64,000 nucleotides of DNA from JACRLW01 sp050181465 (GTDB lineage: Bacteria > Planctomycetota > UBA1135 > UBA2386): assembly GCA_050181465.1 (NCBI GenBank), contig JBFXDD010000008.1, positions 1 through 64,000 on the forward strand, given 5' to 3'. Shown here piece by piece: positions 36,103 to 51,106 of the stretch (the first letter of the stretch is position 1; every line of letters begins with the position of its first letter). A model generated the notes under the pieces. That model saw only the letters and a list, made by a program, of their open reading frames with translations. It did not search any database and was not told where the DNA came from. Both the position numbers and the translations under genes were made by a program.

Positions 36103-36639
36103 ATGCCCAACATCGTCAACGACATCCTCTACCGCGAGCTCGAAGACGGCTTCCGCGACATGGGCTCGTGCCTCGTGCTCGAGTTCGACAAGATGACCGT
36201 AGGCGCGGATACCGCGCTGCGGCGCAAGCTCCGCGAGGCCGGCTTCCGCTACAAGGTCGTGAAGAATCGGGTCGCCGCGAAGGCTCTCAAGGCCGTCGCG
36301 AAGGTCGATCTCCGCCACACCCTCAAGGGCAAGTGCGGCTTCGTGTTCGCGCCCGAAGAGCGCGCCATCGAAGCGGCGAAGCTGCTCCGCGAGGAACTCA
36401 AGGCGATCAAGAAGGAGAAGCCCTTCCGCCTGATCGGTGGTGTGATCGAAGGCGAAGCGATCGTCGGCAACCGCGCCGAGTTCATCGCCGACCTGCCCGA
36501 TCGCAACACGATTCGCGCACAGCTCGCCAGTGCGATCGCCGGCCCCGGCCGCATGCTCGCCACCGTCATCAACGCGCTGCCCGCCGGGCTGGCTCGTTGC
36601 GTCCAGGCCAAGCTCGACAAGGCCGGCGAGGGCTCCTGA
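36103..36639 (+). CDS. rplJ: Ribosomal protein L10
   Basis: L10 anchors the L7/L12 dimers to the ribosomal stalk. The 178-residue protein has RRKLREAGFRYKVVKNRVAAKAL and the C-terminal helix (RAQLASAIAGPGRMLATVI, LARCVQAKLDK) that binds L7/L12. The ATG at 36103 follows GAGGAGG; the open frame runs upstream inside rplA but is not L10. Confidence 0.97.
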   Translation: MPNIVNDILYRELEDGFRDMGSCLVLEFDKMTVGADTALRRKLREAGFRYKVVKNRVAAKALKAVAKVDLRHTLKGKCGFVFAPEERAIEAAKLLREELKAIKKEKPFRLIGGVIEGEAIVGNRAEFIADLPDRNTIRAQLASAIAGPGRMLATVINALPAGLARCVQAKLDKAGEGS

Positions 36640-36681
36640 ACCCAGGTCCCCTCAACCTGACTCTTCCCATCCAAGAACCAC

Positions 36682-36714
36682 GGGCTGGCGCGACGACGAT
36701 CGTCGCGCGAGCCC
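36682..36714 (+). promoter_or_regulatory. 14-bp hairpin between rplJ and rplL
   Basis: The inner arms GCGCGACGA/TCGTCGCGC close a CGA loop; the outer arms GGGCT/AGCCC add five pairs after a single G-G mismatch. It sits midway in the 111-nt spacer. It may set RNA processing or the extra translation of L7/L12 (needed in several copies per L10). Confidence 0.55.
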
Positions 36715-36750
36715 ACCAAGAACGAATCCAAAGAACCCGGAGAACCTGAA

Positions 36751-37152
36751 ATGTCCGAACAGACGATCACCCTCGATCCCGCCCTCGAAGAGATCTTCAA
36801 GAAGATCGATGCCCTCAGCCTCGGCCAAGCGTCGCAGCTCGTGAAGGCCATGGAAGAGCGCTGGGGCGTGTCCGCCGCGGCGCCCGCCGCCGTTGCCATC
36901 GCCGCCGGCCCGGCCGCCGCGGCCGAGCCCGTCGAGGAGAAGACCTCGTTCGACGTCATCCTCAAGAACGGTGGCGCCAACAAGCTCAACGTCATCAAGG
37001 TCGTGCGCGAGATCACCGGCCTTGGCCTCAAGGAGGCGAAGGCGTTGGTGGAAGAGGCCCCGAAGCCGGTCAAGGAAGGCGTCACCAAGGACGAGTCCGA
37101 AGACCTCAAGAAGAAGCTCACCGAGGCTGGCGCCGAGGTCGAGATCAAGTGA
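36751..37152 (+). CDS. rplL: Ribosomal protein L7/L12
   Basis: This is the multi-copy stalk protein that recruits translational GTPases. The 133-residue protein has an N-terminal dimerisation helix, an Ala/Pro-rich hinge (AAAPAAVAIAAGPAAAAEP) and the C-terminal domain with EKTSFDVIL, IKVVREITGLGLKEAKALVE and a final AEVEIK. GGAGA lies about 8 nt before the ATG. Confidence 0.98.
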   Translation: MSEQTITLDPALEEIFKKIDALSLGQASQLVKAMEERWGVSAAAPAAVAIAAGPAAAAEPVEEKTSFDVILKNGGANKLNVIKVVREITGLGLKEAKALVEEAPKPVKEGVTKDESEDLKKKLTEAGAEVEIK

Positions 37153-37201
37153 CGCTGCCGGGGTGGTCAATCCACCCGCGGTTGCGTGCTTCCGCCGTAC
37201 A

Positions 37202-37407
37202 CCCGACTCGGTCGGGCTGTGCGGCGCCTTCGTTTGGAGTCGACTCCACGCCGCGATTCCTCGCGGCGTGATTCGGCTCCGAGGCGGCCGGAGCCGGGCG
37301 CGAAGCCAGCTCCGACCGAGGACGCCTTGCTCGGCCTGGCTCTTCGCCGGGCGCGGGTGAGGTGTCGGCTACTTTCACCCCACGCTCTCCGTCCGCATCC
37401 GATGCGG
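37202..37407 (+). promoter_or_regulatory. Series of four hairpins between rplL and rpoB
   Basis: The 418-nt gap between rplL and rpoB holds four consecutive perfect stems: CCCGAC/GTCGGG (37202-37216), CACGCCGCG/CGCGGCGTG (37247-37270), CGGCTCCG/CGGAGCCG (37274-37296) and CCGCAT/ATGCGG (37393-37407). In E. coli an attenuator and an RNase III site sit in this same gap, so reduced read-through into rpoBC is a reasonable inference. Confidence 0.55.
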
Positions 37408-37433
37408 CTGTGCCGACCCCTTCGGCATCGCTC

Positions 37434-37463
37434 TTGCATCTGGTGGGGGGGATCGTCTAGGCT
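37434..37463 (+). promoter_or_regulatory. Candidate rpoB promoter
   Basis: The -35 TTGCAT (37434-37439) and -10 TAGGCT (37458-37463) are separated by 18 nt. The start would be near 37470, about 100 nt before the rpoB ATG and after the four hairpins, giving rpoBC its own supply of transcript. Confidence 0.5.
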
Positions 37464-37570
37464 TCGCGGTCCCGCGCTGGTTCGCTATTTGCAGTGACCC
37501 GGTTCGGGAAGTGTGGCGACACCGTCCGACGGCGCGGACGGCTCGAGTTCGTGATCCTCAGGTGCAGAGC

Positions 37571-41293
<3,723 letters not shown>

Positions 41294-41365
41294 CCCGCGC
41301 GCGCGGCCACCATCCATTCAGAGACGGATCTCTTCCCAGCAGCTTTTCTTCCACGCAGGGGCACG

Positions 41366-45556
<4,191 letters not shown>

Positions 45557-45578
45557 GATTCGCGGTCTCGTCGGACCT

Positions 45579-45599
45579 CGCGCGGTGGCCGACCGCGCG
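45579..45599 (+). terminator. Hairpin after rpoC
   Basis: CGCGCGGT and ACCGCGCG pair perfectly around GGCCG, with about three further pairs outside. It lies 23 nt after the rpoC stop and directly before the rpsL promoter, fitting a terminator of the rpoBC unit, though without a T-run. Confidence 0.55.
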
Positions 45600-45605
45600 G
45601 GGCCC

Positions 45606-45633
45606 TTGTAATCGAACTCGGCCTCGGTAGCAT
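45606..45633 (+). promoter_or_regulatory. Candidate promoter of rpsL-rpsG
   Basis: The -35 TTGTAA (45606-45611) and -10 TAGCAT (45628-45633) are 16 nt apart, the same spacing as in the tRNA-tuf promoter. The start near 45641 would give a leader of about 60 nt. Confidence 0.5.
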
Positions 45634-45701
45634 TCTCCGCCCTTTCGCCGGCAGGACCTCCTGACGGCATGACCTCTGGCCAGCAGCGCTGGCGCTCGCG
45701 T

Positions 45702-46076
45702 ATGCCCACGATCAACCAGCTCGTCCGCAAGGGTCGCACCCGCGTTCCCTACAAGAGCAAGTCGCCGGTTCTCGATGCTTGCCCGCAGAAGCGCGGGGTC
45801 TGCCTCCAGGTCCGCACGATGACCCCGAAGAAGCCGAACTCCGCGCTCCGCAAGATCGCGCGCGTTCGCTTGTCGAATCAGAAGGAGGTCACCGTCTACA
45901 TCCCCGGCGAAGGTCACAACCTTCAGGAGCACTCCATCGTGTTGATTCGCGGTGGGCGTGTTCGCGACCTCCCGGGTGTGCGCTACCACGTTCTTCGCGG
46001 TGTGCTCGACGCCTCCGGTGTGGATGGTCGGCGCCAGAGCCGCTCGAAGTACGGCGCCAAGCGTCCCAAGCGCTGA
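45702..46076 (+). CDS. rpsL: Ribosomal protein S12
   Basis: S12 sits at the decoding centre. The 124-residue protein has the usual length and the blocks MPTINQLVRKGR, CPQKRGVCLQVRTMTPKKPNSALRK (both streptomycin-relevant Lys regions present), and GRVRDLPGVRYHVLRGVLDA. The ATG at 45702 matches the family start; no Shine-Dalgarno site is seen. Confidence 0.98.
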   Translation: MPTINQLVRKGRTRVPYKSKSPVLDACPQKRGVCLQVRTMTPKKPNSALRKIARVRLSNQKEVTVYIPGEGHNLQEHSIVLIRGGRVRDLPGVRYHVLRGVLDASGVDGRRQSRSKYGAKRPKR

Positions 46077-46095
46077 GTCGAGCCCAACCGTCGCT

Positions 46096-46121
46096 CTCTG
46101 CCGTCGATCTCTACCGTCGAT
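46096..46121. repeat. 13-bp direct repeat, two copies, between rpsL and rpsG
   Basis: CTCTGCCGTCGAT (46096-46108) is followed at once by CTCTACCGTCGAT (46109-46121), with one mismatch. It is one of three short tandem repeats found in r-protein spacers here. Confidence 0.8.
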
Positions 46122-46190
46122 CACTTCTTGGGTTGATATTCCGCATCCTCCGATCGCTGTCCCTTTAGGTCGTAGCCTCCTCCGAACTCC

Positions 46191-46661
46191 ATGCCGCGCT
46201 CTTACAAGTCGACCCAGGTCTACCAGAAGCCCGATCCGAAGTACGGATCGCGGTTGGTCACCAAGCTGATCAACAAGATCATGCTGCACGGCAAGAAGAG
46301 CGTCGCGCAGCGGATCCTCTATGACGCCCTGGAGCTGGTCGGCGAGAAGATCCAAGCGGATCCGGCGGAGATCGTCGCCAAGGCCATCGAGAACGTGAGC
46401 CCGCGCATCGAAGTGCGCTCCCGCCGTGTTGGCGGTGCGACCTATCAGGTCCCGCGCGAAGTGCAGAAGCGTCGCTCCCAGAGCCTCGGTATCCGCTGGT
46501 TGGTGGACTTTGCGCGCGCGAAGCGCGGCAAGCCGATGTCGCGTCGGCTCGCCGAAGAGATCTTCGATGCCTACAACAACCAGGGACAGGCGGTCACGAA
46601 GAAGGAGAACGTCCACAAGATGGCCGAGGCGAACTCCGCCTACAGCCATTTCGCTTGGTGA
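46191..46661 (+). CDS. rpsG: Ribosomal protein S7
   Basis: S7 nucleates assembly of the 30S head and also binds its own mRNA in E. coli. The 156-residue protein has the normal length with KLINKIMLHGKKSVAQRILYDAL, VRSRRVGGATYQVPREV and the C-terminal AEANSAYSHFAW. No Shine-Dalgarno site is seen (CCTCCGAACTCC before the ATG). The last codons and the stop lie inside the first unit of a 19-bp tandem repeat. Confidence 0.98.
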   Translation: MPRSYKSTQVYQKPDPKYGSRLVTKLINKIMLHGKKSVAQRILYDALELVGEKIQADPAEIVAKAIENVSPRIEVRSRRVGGATYQVPREVQKRRSQSLGIRWLVDFARAKRGKPMSRRLAEEIFDAYNNQGQAVTKKENVHKMAEANSAYSHFAW

Positions 46662-46786
46662 GTAGCGCTCTGCTTGGTGCGCAGCACTTTGCATGGTGCG
46701 CAGCACTTTGTTTCGTGCGCTGCGCTTTGTCTGGTGCGCTGCACCTTGTTTGGTGCGCTGCACTTTGCTTGGTGCGCTGCACTGCG
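46654..46786. repeat. 19-bp tandem repeat, seven copies, starting in the rpsG stop
   Basis: Seven adjacent 19-nt units of the form CTTGGTGCGCTGCACTTTG start at 46654, 46673, 46692, 46711, 46730, 46749 and 46768. The middle five are close copies. The first unit has about 14/19 matches and contains the last codons and TGA of rpsG; the last unit degenerates at its 3' end. The period is not a multiple of three, so it is not coding. Confidence 0.95.
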
Positions 46787-47223
46787 CGGAGTGACGCGAC
46801 TGGCGCGGGAAAGTCGATTCGCCGGGCTGGGTAGGGATGTGGTCCGGCAGCTTGCTTCAGCGGAGGATTGGTGCTGGCCGGATGCGATGGCGGCGGTAGT
46901 CGACGACTCGTTTCGCTTCGGCCGCGATCGTGGCGACGGATGAGGAGGGGCGAGCCCGGACTGTCCGTGAACGCTCGCTGCGATCGACGCAACTCGTGCC
47001 CGCTCGCGTCGCGTCGTCGGGGCCTCACTGGCTGCGTAGCTACGGCTACGCTGCCGTCATCGCTCGAAGCGTTCCTTGCTGGGCATCGACCTGCGTCGAT
47101 CCCATGACGACGTTCACGAAGAGCTCGGGGTCGTGGAGTGAGTGTTCCGACGGACCTCGGCCTGGTCGCAGCCCAGAACCGACTTCCGAGCCAAGATCGA
47201 ACACGTCTCGGATCGAACCCAGC
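46787..47223. other. Spacer between the rpsG repeat and the EF-G-like gene
   Basis: These 437 nt show no gene I trust; open frames on both strands are short, Arg/Ser-rich and without ribosome binding sites. Together with the 19-bp repeat this is the largest gap in the block (576 nt). Confidence 0.5.
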
Positions 47224-47229
47224 TAGCAT
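47224..47229 (+). promoter_or_regulatory. Candidate -10 box for a leaderless EF-G-like mRNA
   Basis: TAGCAT ends 8 nt before the ATG at 47238, which fits a start at the first codon. It equals the -10 sequence read for rpsL. No -35 box is clear at 16-18 nt. Confidence 0.4.
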
Positions 47230-47237
47230 CGAACTCC

Positions 47238-49286
47238 ATGTCCGGTTCGCTGCACCCTTCGCAGAACGTCGCTCCGGAACGCGTGCGCAACCTCGCCATC
47301 GTGGCGCACATCAATGCCGGGAAGACGACGCTCTGCGAGCGGATCCTGGTCGCGACGGGACGTCAGCGCTACTTCGGTGAAGTCGATTCGGGTACCGCGG
47401 CAATGGACTGGCTGCGGGAGGAACAGGAGCGCGGGATTTCCATCGAGGCCGCGGTGACGCACGTGGCCTGGCGCGAACATCGCCTGCAGCTCGTCGACAC
47501 GCCTGGGCATGTGGACTTCGGCTCCGAGGTCGAGCGGAGTCTCCGGGTCGTCGACGGCGCGATCGTCGTGATCGACGCGGTCCGCGGGGTGGAGTCCCAG
47601 ACCGAGGCGGTCTGGCGTCGGCTCGACGCGCTCGCGATTCCGCGGCTGATCTTCGTCAACAAGCTGGATCGATCCACGGCGGACTTGGCCAAGGCGATGG
47701 CATCGATTCACGAGCGACTGACGCCCTCCGCAGTGTTGCTGGACATTCCGATCCACGACTCCACCGAAGTCGGTTTCCACTGTGCCGACCTGCTCGAGTC
47801 CGATCTGCAGCCGGGCGAGCGCGCGAATGCAGCGGACCCCGCCAGCTTGGAGCGAACGCGTCTCCTCGAGCGGCTGGGAGAGGTCGATGATCATGTCCTC
47901 GCCGCCTACGTCGAGGAGCGGACCGTCTCCGTCGAGGAGGTTCGCGACGCGATTTCGCGGGCCACCCTCGCCCGACGATTCGTGCCCGTCCTGTGCGGCT
48001 CGGCACTGCGCGACGTCGGGGTGCGTCGGATGCTCGATGCGGTGGTGGACTACTTGCCCGGACCGACGCACCATCCCCTCGCGAAGCAGTCGTCGCTCGC
48101 CGCGGCTCGAGCGGGAGCGTGCTCCGACCTCGGTGCGCTGGTCTTCGCCGAGGGTCCAGAGGACGACGGGGGCGACGGCACCGTGTTGGTGCGCGTGTTC
48201 GCCGGCGCGGTTGCAGTCGGCGAGTGTGTCGAATCGCAGCGCGGCGAGGCTCATCGCCTCGCCGCCTTGTACGACGTCCATGCCGATCAGTTGACGCCGA
48301 TCGACTGGAGCGGGGTCGGCGGCATCCTCGCGCTCCGGGCGGTCCCGCCAGTTCGGCTCGGGGACACGCTGCGCGCGCCCGGCTCCGACCTCGTGTTGGA
48401 GTCTCCGGTCTTCGCGGCTCCGGTTCTGGCTCGCTCTCTCGAGCCCGATCGCTCCGAGAACCGAGCTACGGTCGAACAAGCCACCCGACGACTGGCAGCC
48501 GCGGATCCGACCTTGTCGGTCCTGGTCGACGAGGCGACGGGTGACCTTCTGATCGCGGGCATGGGGGAGTTGCACCTCGATGTGTTTCGCGACCGACTGG
48601 CTCGTCATCTGGGCAACACGTTCGCCATGGGGCCTCTTCGGGTCCTTCGCCGACTCGTGCCGATGCACTCCGCTGCAAGCCGAGTCCGCGTGGAGCGCAT
48701 GCTCGGGCCGGCGGCGGACACGGATGCCGCAACCGCAGGGGCCGCCGACGCGACGGCCGAGGTCGCGATCGAGCCGGCGCCCGGCCGAGGCCTCAACCTG
48801 CGTTGGGCGGTGCCGCCGACCGAGACCGCAGCGATGGAGAGTTTCGCTCCTGACATCCGCCGGGAGATCCTCGAGGAGATCGAATCCTTGGTTCGACGTG
48901 GAGTCGGCGGCGACTCCTTCGCCGATCTCGTCGTCGAGGTTCGACATGTCGAGGTGCAGCCTTCGCTCCCCGCGGCGGTTCCACTGATCCTGGAGGCCGT
49001 CGGGCAGGCCTTGCGCGAGGCGATGGAGGAATCGGGGGCGCGTCGAGAAGCGCCGAGCGTGGTCGTCACGGTGGATCTGCCGCACGATTCCGTCCGTCCG
49101 GTGCTCGCGGACCTGCGGAGTCGCAGCGCCGAGATCGTCGAGATCGGCGGTGACAGCGAGCGCGCCCGCCTGCTCGCCCGGGTTCCCCTCGCCCAAGTCC
49201 TGGGCTGGACCACCCAACTGCGTTCTCGCACACGCGGTCAGGGTGTTCACACCATGATTCCAGCGGGCTGGGTGACGGATGCCTGA
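47238..49286 (+). CDS. fusA: EF-G-like translational GTPase, divergent
   Basis: The gene sits between rpsG and rpsJ, the normal fusA position, but is unlike standard EF-G. The 682-residue protein has G1 AHINAGKTT (24-32, Asn26 where EF-G has Asp), switch I ERGISIEAA (Ser in place of the usual Thr), G3 DTPGHVDF and G4 NKLD. Domain II and III blocks are recognisable (DEATGDLLIAGMGELHLDV). Domain IV is degenerate: the GSYHDVDSS tip region of ordinary EF-G is missing and an Ala-rich stretch takes its place. Domain V ends LGWTTQLRSRTRGQGVHTM. It could be a second-type EF-G for ribosome recycling, as in the paired EF-Gs of spirochaetes and planctomycetes, with true fusA elsewhere. The symbol is positional only. 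Confidence 0.85.
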   Translation: MSGSLHPSQNVAPERVRNLAIVAHINAGKTTLCERILVATGRQRYFGEVDSGTAAMDWLREEQERGISIEAAVTHVAWREHRLQLVDTPGHVDFGSEVERSLRVVDGAIVVIDAVRGVESQTEAVWRRLDALAIPRLIFVNKLDRSTADLAKAMASIHERLTPSAVLLDIPIHDSTEVGFHCADLLESDLQPGERANAADPASLERTRLLERLGEVDDHVLAAYVEERTVSVEEVRDAISRATLARRFVPVLCGSALRDVGVRRMLDAVVDYLPGPTHHPLAKQSSLAAARAGACSDLGALVFAEGPEDDGGDGTVLVRVFAGAVAVGECVESQRGEAHRLAALYDVHADQLTPIDWSGVGGILALRAVPPVRLGDTLRAPGSDLVLESPVFAAPVLARSLEPDRSENRATVEQATRRLAAADPTLSVLVDEATGDLLIAGMGELHLDVFRDRLARHLGNTFAMGPLRVLRRLVPMHSAASRVRVERMLGPAADTDAATAGAADATAEVAIEPAPGRGLNLRWAVPPTETAAMESFAPDIRREILEEIESLVRRGVGGDSFADLVVEVRHVEVQPSLPAAVPLILEAVGQALREAMEESGARREAPSVVVTVDLPHDSVRPVLADLRSRSAEIVEIGGDSERARLLARVPLAQVLGWTTQLRSRTRGQGVHTMIPAGWVTDA

Positions 49287-49352
49287 TCCCGCGACGCCGC
49301 TCCAGGGGCGGCTTGACGGCCCGCGAGGCCCAGAAATCGGCCTTATCCTGAC

Positions 49353-49381
49353 TTGACCGGGTTGTTGGCGATCGCTACGAT
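49353..49381 (+). promoter_or_regulatory. Promoter of the S10 operon
   Basis: The -35 TTGACC (49353-49358) and -10 TACGAT (49376-49381) are 17 nt apart, the best promoter match in the window. The start near 49388 leaves a leader of about 210 nt before rpsJ. Confidence 0.75.
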
Positions 49382-49387
49382 CTTCCT

Positions 49388-49599
49388 TCCCTTGTCGGCC
49401 TAAGGCCCGCAAATCGACGTAACCTCAAGTAAAACAAGGGGTTACGGCGAACGCTCCGGAGGAGGACAGGGTCAGATTCCATTCGCGGCCCGGCGCACCC
49501 CTCGGTGCGCCGTTGCTGCACAGGTCGCAAACCCGGTTCATCGCAGGTCGTCTCTTCCAGGGCTTCGAGCCAAGGTCTTCGCACAGAGGTCTCACCACA
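49388..49599 (+). promoter_or_regulatory. Structured leader of the S10 operon
   Basis: The 212-nt untranslated leader contains a perfect 9-bp hairpin, CGGCGCACC/GGTGCGCCG around CCTC (49491-49512), and a strong GGAGGAGG (49458-49465) with no start codon at a useful distance. Long leaders of this operon are controlled by L4 in E. coli. Whether that holds here is not shown by the sequence. Confidence 0.5.
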
Positions 49600-49905
49600 A
49601 TGCAGGAACGCATCCAGATCCGAATGGAGGCCTACGATTTCGAAGCTCTCGATCAGGCAGCGCTCGACATCGTCGAGACCTCGGTTCGCACCGGTGCCCG
49701 CGTCGCGGGTCCGATCCCGCTTCCGACTCGGATCGAGCGTTACACCGTGCTGCGGTCGCCGCACGTGGACAAGAAGAGCCGGGAGCAATTCGAGATCCGC
49801 ACGCACAAGCGTCTGATCTTCATCTCGGAGCCGACCTCGAAGACGGTCGATGCGCTGAGCAAGTTGAACATGCCCGCGGGCGTCGACATCCGGATCAAGG
49901 CCTGA
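49600..49905 (+). CDS. rpsJ: Ribosomal protein S10
   Basis: S10 is part of the 30S head and also NusE in antitermination. The 101-residue protein has RIQIRMEAYDFEALDQ, TGARVAGPIPLPTR, SPHVDKKSREQFEIRTHKR and ends VDIRIKA. The ATG at 49600 is the family start; a weak AGAGG lies 11 nt upstream. The next gene is rplD, not rplC. Confidence 0.98.
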   Translation: MQERIQIRMEAYDFEALDQAALDIVETSVRTGARVAGPIPLPTRIERYTVLRSPHVDKKSREQFEIRTHKRLIFISEPTSKTVDALSKLNMPAGVDIRIKA

Positions 49906-49916
49906 TGTCGGAGCGG

Positions 49917-49943
49917 GCGTCGATCTCCGAGCTGGATCGACGC
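49917..49943 (+). promoter_or_regulatory. 9-bp hairpin in the rpsJ-rplD gap, where rplC is expected
   Basis: GCGTCGATC and GATCGACGC pair perfectly around TCCGAGCTG. It starts 12 nt after the rpsJ stop in a 173-nt spacer that is far too short for rplC. It could be a processing or attenuation site, or a relic of rearrangement. Confidence 0.5.
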
Positions 49944-50078
49944 ACTTCCGTGTAGCTCATTCTTCTCCTGTGTCCCGGTCTTCGTCGGGCATGGGGGCGT
50001 GGCGCCGCAGGCGCTGCGATCGTTCGAACAGGTTTTCACTTCGGGCTCGCCAAGGGCCCTTTTCGCAAAGAACACGCG

Positions 50079-50729
50079 ATGGCGCAGGTCAAGGTCTACA
50101 ACGGTGGCTCGGTGAGCACGGCCGAGGTCGACTCGTCGGTCTTCGGCGAGCGGATCCTCGGGCGCACTCTGAAGGAGGCGGTCGTCATGTACGAGGCCAA
50201 CCTCCGACAGGGCACTCACAAGACGAAGACTCGCGCCGAAGTGGCCGGGCCGAACCACAAGCTCTGGAAGCAGAAGCACACCGGTCGCGCACGCATGGGC
50301 TCGGAGAAGGCTCCGCACTGGACGGGTGGTGGTGTCGCGTTCGGGCCGCGTCCCCGCGACTACTCATTCCACATGCCGAAGAAGGCGCGGCGAGCCGCTC
50401 TGCGGAATGCCGTGTATTCGAAGTTCCAGGACGGCGAAGTGTGCGTGGCGCAGGGTTGGCCGACCGGCAAGCCCTCCACCAAGACTGCGGTCGCAGTGCT
50501 GCACGCGCTCGGAATCGAGCGCAGTGCGCTGGTGGTCACGGCCGAGCAAGATCGCGTGTTGTGGATGTCCTTGCGGAACGTTCCCGGCGTCGATGTGCGT
50601 CCGGTGTCCGATCTCAATGCCCGCGACGTCCTCCTTCGCCGTCACATGGTGCTGACTCCGGCGGCGCTCGAATCGATCAAGACTCGTCTCGCTTCCACCA
50701 AGGCGGCGGGCGGAAAGGCTGCGAACTGA
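50079..50729 (+). CDS. rplD: Ribosomal protein L4
   Basis: L4 reaches into the peptide exit tunnel with its long loop. The 216-residue protein carries that loop (KTRAEVAGPNHKLWKQKHTG then RARMGSEKAPHWTGGG and FGPRPRDYSFHMPKKARRAA) and the C-terminal globular fold. No Shine-Dalgarno site is visible. One nt separates it from rplW. Confidence 0.98.
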   Translation: MAQVKVYNGGSVSTAEVDSSVFGERILGRTLKEAVVMYEANLRQGTHKTKTRAEVAGPNHKLWKQKHTGRARMGSEKAPHWTGGGVAFGPRPRDYSFHMPKKARRAALRNAVYSKFQDGEVCVAQGWPTGKPSTKTAVAVLHALGIERSALVVTAEQDRVLWMSLRNVPGVDVRPVSDLNARDVLLRRHMVLTPAALESIKTRLASTKAAGGKAAN

Positions 50730-50730
50730 C

Positions 50731-51021
50731 ATGCCCCACGCAGAACTCTACTACGGTTTGATCGACAAGCCGGTCGTCACCGAGAAGTCGGCGGGCCAGC
50801 AGGAAAGCGCCAACAAGTACTCCTTCCGGGTCGCTCCCTCGGCCAACAAGTCGGAGATCGCGAAAGCGGTCGCGACCTTGTTCGGCGTGAAGGTCGCGAA
50901 GGTCAATGTGATGACCGTCCCGGGCAAGTTCAAGCGCGTGCTCGGCCGCTACGGCCAGATGCGCGACTGGAAGAAGGCGATCGTGACGCTCGCTCCGGGC
51001 GAGTCGATCGCGATCGTCTGA
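50731..51021 (+). CDS. rplW: Ribosomal protein L23
   Basis: L23 lies at the tunnel exit and docks trigger factor and SRP. The 96-residue protein has LIDKPVVTEKSA, NKYSFRVAPSANKSEIAKAV and KVAKVNVMTVPGK. It follows rplD after one nt with no Shine-Dalgarno site, so translation is probably coupled. Confidence 0.98.
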   Translation: MPHAELYYGLIDKPVVTEKSAGQQESANKYSFRVAPSANKSEIAKAVATLFGVKVAKVNVMTVPGKFKRVLGRYGQMRDWKKAIVTLAPGESIAIV

Positions 51022-51040
51022 TTCGCCCTCATCCAGCAAA

Positions 51041-51096
51041 CCCGCGCAGTTCGACCCGCACAGTTCAACTCGCTCAGTCCAACTCGCACAGCCCAA
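51041..51096. repeat. 14-bp tandem repeat, four copies, between rplW and rplB
   Basis: Four adjacent 14-nt units: CCCGCGCAGTTCGA, CCCGCACAGTTCAA, CTCGCTCAGTCCAA, CTCGCACAGCCCAA. They fill most of the 85-nt spacer and end 10 nt before the rplB ATG. The spacer has no Shine-Dalgarno site. Confidence 0.88.
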
Positions 51097-51106
51097 GCAA
51101 GCGACG

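Noticed and set aside
46674..46943. 89-residue frame made largely of the 19-bp repeat (Cys/His/Phe-rich)
   Set aside because: The 19-nt period rotates the frame each unit, so the peptide is not a true repeat protein. There is no ribosome binding site and the neighbouring sequence is not coding in type.
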